Assembly: GCA_003647825.1 (NCBI GenBank)
Contig: QMNP01000124.1
Coordinates: 1 to 5,592 of the forward strand
Origin: Candidatus Cloacimonadota bacterium
GTDB lineage: Bacteria > Cloacimonadota > Cloacimonadia > Cloacimonadales > TCS61
DNA length: 5,592 nt
Reading direction: 5' to 3'
Each line of letters starts with the position of its first letter. The first letter of the stretch is position 1. The notes under the pieces were generated by a model. It saw only the letters and a program-made list of their open reading frames with translations, was not told the DNA's origin and did no database searches. A program made the position numbers and the translations under genes. Of this stretch, positions 1 to 5,592 are shown in pieces.

Positions 1-30
1 CTCAGAATGACTGAATTGAGAGAGAGTATA

Positions 31-795
31 ATGATCATTGCAGAAAATCTTACTAAAGTATTTCAACAGAAAAATGGGCAGGATCTCTTTGCTGTGAACG
101 ATCTTTCATTCACAGCTAACAAGAGTGAAATTGTAGTATTGCTTGGTGTAAATGGAGCTGGAAAAACTACAACAATGAGAATGTTATCTACTGTGTTGCA
201 GCCGACTTATGGAAAAGCCAGTATTGAGGGATTTGATCTTGCATCCGAACCTCAGAAAGTCAGGGCTAATTTAGGTTTCCTCTCGGGTGATACAGGATTA
301 TATGGCAGGCTTACAGCTCGAGAAACAATTACCTATTTTGGAAAACTCTACGATATGCCGGATGATTTGATAGTTGAACGAATTAATTCGTTATCAGATC
401 TTCTGGATATGCATCAATTCCTGGATAAAAAGATCGATTTTCTTTCTACTGGAATGAAACAGAAAGTTTCAATAGCCCGATCAATAGTTCATGATCCCCC
501 TGTAATGATCTTTGATGAGCCTACTTCCGGTCTTGATATCCTTACAGCTAAAAATATTGTAGATTTTATTCATAAATGCAAGGCAGATGGAAAATGCGTT
601 CTTTTCAGCACTCATATTATGCGGGAGGCAGAGCGAATTGCAGATCGCATAATTATGATACATGAAGGTGCTGTTCTGGCAGATGGAAGCTGGCAGCAAT
701 TCAGAGATCTAACAAGTTTGCATGATCTGGATGATATTTTCATATACTTTGTGAATAAGGCAAAAGAGGAGGAGGTTGTTGATGAAGCTGAATAA
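31..795 (+). CDS. NatA-type ABC transporter ATP-binding protein (ABC-2 export family)
   Basis: Cytoplasmic ATPase subunit that should hydrolyse ATP to drive the membrane partner encoded directly downstream. Counting from the ATG at 31 (254 aa), the visible motifs are Walker A GVNGAGKTT (39-47), a Q-loop region with GDTGLY (86-91), signature LSTGMKQK (138-145), Walker B VMIFDEP (158-164), D-loop SGLD (166-169) and H-loop His195 in STHIM. The length is normal for the NatA/CcmA-like group. ATG 31 is preferred because MIIAENLTKVF is the usual start of the fold and a GAGAG-rich stretch lies at 18-26. ATG 7 would add eight residues and has almost no upstream sequence visible. The frame is open to base 1, so a start outside the window cannot be excluded. 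The acidic tail KEEEVVDEAE is encoded by the Shine-Dalgarno site of the next gene. The family is secure; the substrate (Na+, drug, peptide or lipid) cannot be read from the sequence. Confidence 0.93.
   Translation: MIIAENLTKVFQQKNGQDLFAVNDLSFTANKSEIVVLLGVNGAGKTTTMRMLSTVLQPTYGKASIEGFDLASEPQKVRANLGFLSGDTGLYGRLTARETITYFGKLYDMPDDLIVERINSLSDLLDMHQFLDKKIDFLSTGMKQKVSIARSIVHDPPVMIFDEPTSGLDILTAKNIVDFIHKCKADGKCVLFSTHIMREAERIADRIIMIHEGAVLADGSWQQFRDLTSLHDLDDIFIYFVNKAKEEEVVDEAE
771..775 (+). promoter_or_regulatory. Strong Shine-Dalgarno site that sets the start of the permease-protease gene
   Basis: GGAGG, inside a longer GAGGAGGAGG run, sits six bases before ATG 782. That is ideal spacing and favours ATG 782 over the in-frame TTG codons at 776 and 779, which lie directly against the site. 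It lies within the coding end of the ATPase gene, so ribosomes finishing that gene could restart here. Confidence 0.8.
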
Positions 796-2788
796 AATTC
801 TAACAGTTTATAAAAAAGAACTCCTCGATCTATTGCGAGACCGCAGAACAGTGATCACTTCATTCGTAATTCCAGTAATCTTGTATCCGCTTATTATGAT
901 CGGATTTTCGTCAATGATGGCCAGACAGGAAATGAAATTGGATCAACAGGAAATGGTTATCTATATTCAAGATAATATTGAAGATATTGATTCAAATATG
1001 ATTCGATCTGGTTTCGAAGAAATTGAGAACTTCCAGGTTATGCAGAGAATGGAAACATTTTCCGATTCCTCTATGATCGATTTGATCGAAGAAAATTCCA
1101 TTCAGGCAATGATCGTAATCTCAGATAGTCTTACAATTGGTGGTTATCGAGTTTTCAACGCAGATATCTATTACAACCGATCAAATGAAAAATCTACCCT
1201 TGCTTTTGAAAAAATCCGAAATGAATTGCAGGATAGAGAAATAACCATGATCGGAGATAGACTTCGCAGTTTAAATATCAATGAAGAGATATTAAATGCA
1301 GTAGAAATTAAGGAAGAAAATGTAGCACCTCCAGAAAAAATGGTAGGATTTGCTCTGGGAAAATTCCTGCCGTATCTATTAATAATCTTAACGATCAGTG
1401 GAGCTTCGGTGATAGCTTCTGATCTGGTTGCAGGTGAAAAAGAACGTGGGACTCTGGAAACAATATTGGTAAGTGCTGCCGGCCGAAATGAACTTGTAAT
1501 GGGGAAATATCTTACTATTATTACTATTTCAATTATCACAGTATTACTCAATCTTTTCAGTATGTATATTTCTTTCAAACACATTTTATCGCAAGCAGGT
1601 CAGGCAGTACAAAATGTTCAGCTTCCATTAGGCAATTTTGCCCTGATATTGGTATTAATGCTTCCTCTTATCACTTTTTTCTCGGCTATTTTACTCTCGA
1701 TTTCCACCTATTCCCGCAATATTAAAGAAGCTCAGAGTTACCAGATGCCGCTCATTTTTGGCGGGATGATGTTATCGATGGTTAGTTTCTTGCCCGGATT
1801 CGAACTGAACCTGGGATTTGCTTTTATACCGATTGTTAATTTTTCTCTACTGATCCGTGATATCATGCTTTCGAATTTTGATATGAATCTACTTTTAGTT
1901 GTTGTTGGATGGACATTAATTTTAGACGTAATAGTTGTATTGCTTTCTATAAAACTATTTAATAGTGAAAAAGTATTATTCAGGACTTCCGACGATGATT
2001 CATTGAAATTCTGGGGTAAAAGCAAAACGAATATCTTCTCAAGTCAGTTTATGATGCTTTTCTATATAGCTCTGCTTCTGGGACTTTATTATATTGGTGG
2101 TGGTTGGCAAAGTAAAGAGATAATGAGCGGATTGGTAAAAACACAATTGATCTTAATTTTATTACCGGTTTTGGTTGTTCTGCGAATTTCCAAGACTGAC
2201 ATCAAGCGTACACTTCGTTTGAATTCAACCAAACCTGTGAACTTTATGCTGGCATTTCTGGCAATTATTCCAGCACTCATTATTGTGGCTGTTATCAGCC
2301 AGGCGATTAATCTGATCTTCCCAGTTTCAGAATCATATATTGAAGGAATGAAGAACTTCCTGGATGCGCAGCAGCACGGCTTCTGGCTAAGTATTTTCGT
2401 AATTGGAATTTTACCCGGTATTTGTGAAGAAACACTATTTAGAGGATTCGTTATCAATGCCTTTACCAAGCAGGGATTCTGGAAAGCTATTATAATTTCC
2501 GGAATTTTATTCGGGGTCTTCCATCTCGATCCGTTCCGGTTATTGCCGGCTTCCCTTTTGGGAATGTGGTTAGGATACATGCTTCTGAGAACAAACAGTA
2601 TTTATATTCCCATGTTTGCGCATTTTGTAAATAACAGTTTTACTGTGATAGTTACAAGTTATGGAGATAAGATTCCCATACTTAAGACAATGTTTGGCGG
2701 AGATACAATTCCGTACTGGTATATAGTTCCATCTATATTAATTATGGGTTTAATTTATGGAGCTTTCGAAAAAATAAATAATTATTAA
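782..2788 (+). CDS. ABC-2 (NatB-like) permease fused to a CPBP intramembrane protease
   Basis: Membrane partner of the upstream ATPase, 668 aa from ATG 782. The N-terminal half is a NatB-like ABC-2 permease: motif KKELLDLLRDRRT (11-23), a first membrane helix at about 24-46, a polar and presumably extracytoplasmic domain at about 47-186, a helix at about 195-213, the family motif EKERGTLETIL (219-229), then helices near 243-264, 286-308, 322-338 and 370-390. The C-terminal half carries further helices near 423-439, 451-467 and 488-507 and then all the CPBP/Rce1 (CAAX protease-like) motifs: EETLFR (Glu549, Glu550, Arg554), FGVFH (Phe577, His581) and HFVNN (His614, Asn618). CPBP proteins are membrane glutamic proteases or, in some cases, scaffolds. 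No residue expected for catalysis is missing. There is no frameshift, so this is one continuous fusion. The start overlaps the ATPase gene by 14 bp, implying stoichiometric production. I infer that export and proteolysis act on the same or linked substrates; the actual substrate is unknown. Confidence 0.92.
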   Translation: MKLNKILTVYKKELLDLLRDRRTVITSFVIPVILYPLIMIGFSSMMARQEMKLDQQEMVIYIQDNIEDIDSNMIRSGFEEIENFQVMQRMETFSDSSMIDLIEENSIQAMIVISDSLTIGGYRVFNADIYYNRSNEKSTLAFEKIRNELQDREITMIGDRLRSLNINEEILNAVEIKEENVAPPEKMVGFALGKFLPYLLIILTISGASVIASDLVAGEKERGTLETILVSAAGRNELVMGKYLTIITISIITVLLNLFSMYISFKHILSQAGQAVQNVQLPLGNFALILVLMLPLITFFSAILLSISTYSRNIKEAQSYQMPLIFGGMMLSMVSFLPGFELNLGFAFIPIVNFSLLIRDIMLSNFDMNLLLVVVGWTLILDVIVVLLSIKLFNSEKVLFRTSDDDSLKFWGKSKTNIFSSQFMMLFYIALLLGLYYIGGGWQSKEIMSGLVKTQLILILLPVLVVLRISKTDIKRTLRLNSTKPVNFMLAFLAIIPALIIVAVISQAINLIFPVSESYIEGMKNFLDAQQHGFWLSIFVIGILPGICEETLFRGFVINAFTKQGFWKAIIISGILFGVFHLDPFRLLPASLLGMWLGYMLLRTNSIYIPMFAHFVNNSFTVIVTSYGDKIPILKTMFGGDTIPYWYIVPSILIMGLIYGAFEKINNY

Positions 2789-2817
2789 TTGAAAAGAAAA
2801 ATACAATATAAAATAAT
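2789..2817 (+). promoter_or_regulatory. Possible weak sigma-70-like promoter before glmS
   Basis: TTGAAA at 2789-2794 could be a -35 element, with AATAAT at 2812-2817 as a -10 element after a 17-base spacer. TATAAAAT at 2807-2814 is a better -10 sequence but its spacer is only 12-14 bases. The gap is extremely AT-rich, so chance matches are likely. No operator-like inverted repeat is visible in it. Confidence 0.25.
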
Positions 2818-2832
2818 GGCCAAGTAAATTTA

Positions 2833-2840
2833 AAGGAAGG
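2833..2840 (+). promoter_or_regulatory. Shine-Dalgarno site of glmS
   Basis: AAGGAAGG ends seven bases before ATG 2848. This supports that start, which also places the required catalytic cysteine directly after the initiator methionine. Confidence 0.75.
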
Positions 2841-2847
2841 AATAAAT

Positions 2848-4686
2848 ATGTGTGGAATAGTAGGATATCTGGGAAAACGTAATGCTGCTCCAATAATTAT
2901 AGAAGGAATTAAACGATTAGAATATAGAGGTTACGACAGTTCAGGAATAGCTATCCTAACTAAAAATGGAGAAATGAAACTCCATAAAGAAGCAGGTAAA
3001 ATTATTGAACTGGAAAGAAGCTTGCCGGCGCCCAGTGATATAGCTGGTAAGCTGGGAATTGCCCATACACGCTGGGCAACGCATGGAGGACCTACTGCCA
3101 TAAATGCTCATCCACATACATGCTGCGAAAATCACATTGCTCTTGTGCACAATGGGATAATAGAAAATTACCTGAATTTGAAAAAGAAACTGCTGGAAAA
3201 AGGTCATGTGTTTAAAAGTGATACCGATACCGAAGTCTTGGCACACCTTATCGGCCATCTGGCAAAAGATAAATATGATCTATCTGAAATAGTAAGGGAA
3301 GCATTAAATCTGGTGGAAGGAACTTTTGGAATTGCTGTTATCGATAAAAATGATCCCAATAAACTTGTCGCTGCTCGACGCGGAAGCCCATTGATCCTGG
3401 GAATTGGTGATAATGAATATTTTGTAACTTCCGATGTAAATGCTATTATTATTCACACAAATAAAGTTATATATTTGCAGGATAATGAAATAGTCACGAT
3501 CACTCCCGATAATTTCGAGATCACAACTATGGATAATGAAATTGTAGATGCAAAAATATCTGAAATAGATTGGGATGTGTCATCAATTGAAAAAGGTGAT
3601 TACGAACACTTTATGCTGAAAGAGATCTTCGAGCAACCGACTTCGGTTTATAATGCCTTTCGGGGAAGATTAAACAAAAAGCTCTCTACTGTTAGACTGG
3701 GTGGATTAGGCATGACTGGAGAGGAGATCCGACGTATAAAAAGACTACAAATTATTGCATGTGGAACTTCCTGGCATTCTGCATTGATTGGTAAGCATAT
3801 TATTGAAAACCTGGCTCGTATTCAAGTAGAAGTTGAATATGCCAGTGAGTATCGATATCGTAATCCTATTATTCCTGCAGATACGATCGTTTTATTTATA
3901 AGTCAATCCGGAGAAACTGCTGATACGCTGGCAGCAATGAGAGAAGCAAAAGCTAAAGGTGCGCGTGTTCTGGGAATTACAAATGTCATCGGCAGTACAA
4001 TTGCCCGTGAATCTGATGGTGGTGTTTATATTCATGCCGGAACAGAAATCGGAGTTGCCTCAACTAAAGCATTTACTTCTCAAGTTACTATATTAACTTT
4101 GCTTGGTGTTTTATTGGGAAGAATGAAAGATCTATCACCTACATTTGGAGCATCATTCATTAAAGAACTGGAAAAAATTCCAGAAAAAATTCAGAGAATT
4201 CTAGATGATAATGATAAAATTCTGGAAATTGCCAAAACCATAAAAGATTCTAGTAATGCTCTTTATCTGGGAAGAGGAGCAAATTATCCTGTTGCTCTGG
4301 AAGGTGCTCTGAAGCTTAAAGAGATTTCTTATATTCACGCAGAAGGGTATCCTGCCGCAGAAATGAAACATGGCCCCATTGCCCTAATTGATGAGAATAT
4401 GCCGGTTATAGTTATTGCTCCAGAAGACGCTATATATGATAAAATCATTTCAAATCTACAAGAAGTTAAAGCCCGACAAGGCAGGATTATCTCTATTGCT
4501 ACTGAGGGTGATGATAAAATTTCGGACATCTCGGAAAATGTGATCTTTGTACCAAAAACAATCCATTCTTTACAACCACTGCTAACTGTTATTCCCTTGC
4601 AGCTCCTGGCCTATCATGTAGCAAATCTGCGCGGGCTTGATGTCGATCAACCCAGAAATCTGGCTAAAAGTGTAACTGTAGAATGA
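2848..4686 (+). CDS. glmS: Glutamine--fructose-6-phosphate aminotransferase (isomerizing)
   Basis: Cytoplasmic enzyme that makes glucosamine-6-phosphate and glutamate from fructose-6-phosphate and glutamine, the first committed step towards UDP-GlcNAc for peptidoglycan and lipopolysaccharide. The protein is 612 aa (E. coli GlmS is 609). The N-terminal class II glutaminase domain begins MCGIVGYLG; Cys2 becomes the N-terminal nucleophile after methionine removal. It also contains HTRWATHG (73-80), HNGIIENY from 101 and SDTDTE (124-129). Two SIS sugar-isomerase domains follow. The first has CGTSWH (305-310) and SQSGET (352-357). The second has KLKEIS with Lys489 and Glu492, KHGP with His508, and the C-terminal NLAKSVTVE with Lys607. 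These match the E. coli isomerase residues Lys485, Glu488, His504 and Lys603. All are present, so the enzyme should be active. The gene has its own Shine-Dalgarno site, and recO follows after 7 bp. The 59-base leader is too short for a glmS ribozyme, so how the gene is regulated is not apparent. Confidence 0.98.
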   Translation: MCGIVGYLGKRNAAPIIIEGIKRLEYRGYDSSGIAILTKNGEMKLHKEAGKIIELERSLPAPSDIAGKLGIAHTRWATHGGPTAINAHPHTCCENHIALVHNGIIENYLNLKKKLLEKGHVFKSDTDTEVLAHLIGHLAKDKYDLSEIVREALNLVEGTFGIAVIDKNDPNKLVAARRGSPLILGIGDNEYFVTSDVNAIIIHTNKVIYLQDNEIVTITPDNFEITTMDNEIVDAKISEIDWDVSSIEKGDYEHFMLKEIFEQPTSVYNAFRGRLNKKLSTVRLGGLGMTGEEIRRIKRLQIIACGTSWHSALIGKHIIENLARIQVEVEYASEYRYRNPIIPADTIVLFISQSGETADTLAAMREAKAKGARVLGITNVIGSTIARESDGGVYIHAGTEIGVASTKAFTSQVTILTLLGVLLGRMKDLSPTFGASFIKELEKIPEKIQRILDDNDKILEIAKTIKDSSNALYLGRGANYPVALEGALKLKEISYIHAEGYPAAEMKHGPIALIDENMPVIVIAPEDAIYDKIISNLQEVKARQGRIISIATEGDDKISDISENVIFVPKTIHSLQPLLTVIPLQLLAYHVANLRGLDVDQPRNLAKSVTVE

Positions 4687-4693
4687 TTGTGCA

Positions 4694-5446
4694 ATGAGTG
4701 AAAAAAGCAGAGAAATTGATACAACAGGAATTATTTTAAGAAAAGTACCTTTTAAAGAAACAAGTCTGATCATAGAGATATTCAGTAAGGACTACGGAAA
4801 TATCTCCGTAATGGCCAAGGGAGCACGAAAAGCTAAAAGTAAATCTATAGGTCAATTAGAACTTCTTAACGAATTAGAATTGTCATTATATCGAAATCCA
4901 ACATCAGAATGGTATATTTACAAATCATCATCATTGCTCAAGGCTCATCTATTTGAAACCAGATTTAGAACTGGTATTGTTATGCAGGCAGCGGTAGAAA
5001 TCCTAAGGCAAATAATAATTGCAGAAGACGAAGCAGCAGCTATCTATGAATTATTTCAGAAATATCTGAAATATGTAAAAACTGTAAACAAGCATGAAAT
5101 TGTTATTTTCTGGCGCTTTCTATTGGGCCTTTTTAAAGAGGTCGGTATTGAATTTAATTTATCAAATTGTGTTATTTGTAGTAGAGAAAAAGATTTTGTG
5201 GGATATTATCCCCAAAAACATGGCTTTCTCTGTTCTAAATGTTATCGTCCCATCCACGAGAGTTATATCTTACGTATTAATTCAGAAATGCGTGATCTAT
5301 TTCAAAATCTACCTCAAATCGGAAACTATCTTGATGAACTTAAATTATCAAAAAACGATATAAAAAAATTAAATCACATATTTCTTACTCATCTTTCGGA
5401 AAATCTTCATAAAACATTTTATTTAAAAAGTTTAGAACTATATTAG
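4694..5446 (+). CDS. recO: DNA repair protein RecO, recombination mediator
   Basis: RecO acts with RecR (and RecF) to load RecA onto SSB-coated single-stranded DNA during gap repair, and can anneal complementary strands. The protein is 250 aa, normal for the family. The N-terminal OB-fold (about residues 1-80) shows the typical opening TTGIILRKVPFKETSLI and the segment YGNISVMAKGARKAKSK. The rest is the helical C-terminal domain, carrying a CxxC...CxxC zinc site at Cys159, Cys162, Cys180 and Cys183; many but not all RecO proteins retain this site. ATG 4694 is the first possible start after the in-frame TAG at 4679. It lies 7 bp after the glmS stop and has no convincing Shine-Dalgarno sequence, so translation probably depends on coupling to glmS. 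The gene ends with TAG at 5444-5446. The family call is secure from the N-terminal pattern, the length and the cysteine spacing. Confidence 0.93.
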   Translation: MSEKSREIDTTGIILRKVPFKETSLIIEIFSKDYGNISVMAKGARKAKSKSIGQLELLNELELSLYRNPTSEWYIYKSSSLLKAHLFETRFRTGIVMQAAVEILRQIIIAEDEAAAIYELFQKYLKYVKTVNKHEIVIFWRFLLGLFKEVGIEFNLSNCVICSREKDFVGYYPQKHGFLCSKCYRPIHESYILRINSEMRDLFQNLPQIGNYLDELKLSKNDIKKLNHIFLTHLSENLHKTFYLKSLELY

Positions 5447-5515
5447 AAACAGATTTGCTATTTCTGCCTATGATTAAAGTAACAGCTAAATTTTAAAATT
5501 ATTAATGATGTTTTC

Positions 5516-5548
5516 TGCTGATACTATTTTTGGATCAGCATTTTTTTT
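5516..5548 (+). terminator. Probable intrinsic terminator after recO
   Basis: A perfect 7-bp stem, TGCTGAT (5516-5522) with ATCAGCA (5534-5540), encloses an 11-base loop and is followed at once by eight T residues (5541-5548). This is the layout of a Rho-independent terminator for + strand transcription, about 70 bases after the recO stop. The stem is short and not very GC-rich, so its strength is uncertain. The right arm and the T-run are also coding sequence of the converging - strand gene. Confidence 0.65.
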
Positions 5549-5592
5549 ACTTTATCGTATTCTCCAGTTTTCATCCTGTAAAAATAGATTCC
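5524..5592 (-). CDS. 3' end of a converging gene with a secretion-type (T9SS type A-like) C-terminal tail
   Basis: Read on the - strand from base 5592, an open frame of 22 codons ends at a TAG in 5524-5526. It begins GIYFYRMKTGEYDK and finishes KKMLIQK. The pattern G-[IV]-Y-F-Y-R, a short turn with TG, then a lysine pair and a hydrophobic end is what I know from the last beta-strands of type A sorting domains of type IX secretion cargo, and from related FlgD-Ig-like tails on secreted proteins of FCB-group bacteria. Such a domain directs the protein across the outer membrane and is usually cleaved. The body of the gene is outside the window, so its function is unknown. The segment is too short for a statistical test, but the match to the tail pattern and the stop in the expected place make chance unlikely. 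The stop codon falls in the loop of the terminator hairpin. Confidence 0.6.
   Translation of the reverse strand, partial: GIYFYRMKTGEYDKVKKMLIQK

Noticed and set aside
1171..1584. 137-codon open frame on the - strand inside the permease gene
   Set aside because: It lies wholly antisense to a well-supported membrane protein, has no recognisable domain or ribosome site, and looks like a shadow of the coding strand. The same applies to the - strand frames at 481-699, 1738-2025, 2089-2580, 2956-3258, 4335-4529 and 4582-4773.
782..2788. Two separate genes (permease and CPBP protease) joined by a sequencing error
   Set aside because: The frame is uninterrupted, there is no internal start with a good Shine-Dalgarno site near the junction, and the linker region has sensible membrane helices, so a true fusion is the simpler reading.
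2816..2827. Three-codon reading frame ATG GCC AAG TAA ahead of glmS, as a leader peptide
   Set aside because: It has no ribosome binding site and no regulatory codon run or attenuator hairpin; short ATG-to-stop runs are common by chance.
2789..2847. Possible glmS ribozyme or other leader riboswitch upstream of glmS
   Set aside because: Only 59 AT-rich bases separate the stop of the upstream gene from the glmS ATG. This is far too short for the ribozyme core, and no stable helices are visible.
5094..5363. 89-codon + strand frame within recO
   Set aside because: It is out of frame with a recO frame that carries the conserved cysteines, and it has no motif of its own.
5450..5466. Weak inverted repeat CAGA...TCTG just after recO
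   Set aside because: Only four base pairs with no T-run on either strand; the hairpin at 5516-5540 is much the better terminator.
5489..5500. 12-bp palindrome AATTTTAAAATT as an operator
   Set aside because: It is made only of A and T in an AT-rich gap between converging gene ends, where an operator is unlikely and chance palindromes are frequent.

Overview
This AT-rich window holds three complete + strand genes, one essentially complete + strand gene at the left edge, and the 3' end of a converging - strand gene at the right edge. The closing residues of that last gene read GIYFYRM...KKMLIQK. They look like the C-terminal sorting tail of secreted proteins in the Fibrobacterota-Chlorobi-Bacteroidota (FCB) group (type IX secretion, type A sorting domain). 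With the low GC content and purine-rich Shine-Dalgarno sites, this suggests an FCB bacterium. Candidatus Cloacimonadota is my best guess and Ignavibacteria or Marinimicrobia-like lineages are alternatives, but the taxon is an inference and no marker was searched.

Layout. (1) Bases 31-795 encode a NatA-type ABC ATPase. (2) Bases 782-2788, overlapping it by 14 bp, encode its membrane partner: a NatB-like ABC-2 permease whose C-terminus is a complete CPBP (Rce1/CAAX-like) intramembrane protease domain. These two genes form one translationally coupled transporter unit. (3) A 59-bp gap with a strong Shine-Dalgarno site and a possible weak promoter leads to glmS (2848-4686), the enzyme that makes glucosamine-6-phosphate for cell-wall precursors. 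(4) Seven bases later recO (4694-5446) begins, encoding a recombination mediator with a zinc-binding Cys4 cluster. (5) Bases 5447-5592 hold a hairpin followed by eight T residues, which fits a terminator for the + strand genes. This hairpin lies on top of the last codons of the converging - strand gene.

How the genes work together. The ATPase and permease-protease clearly form one complex. glmS and recO are housekeeping genes that probably share a transcript by proximity rather than function. All four + strand genes could be read from one message, since no terminator is visible between them.

Novelty. No RNA gene, mobile element, CRISPR array or clear defence system is visible. The most interesting points are the permease-protease fusion with all its protease motifs intact, and the unannotated secretion-type tail converging on recO and overlapping its terminator. 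The fusion is, to my recollection, an already recognised architecture of unknown physiological role, so I do not claim it as a new system.
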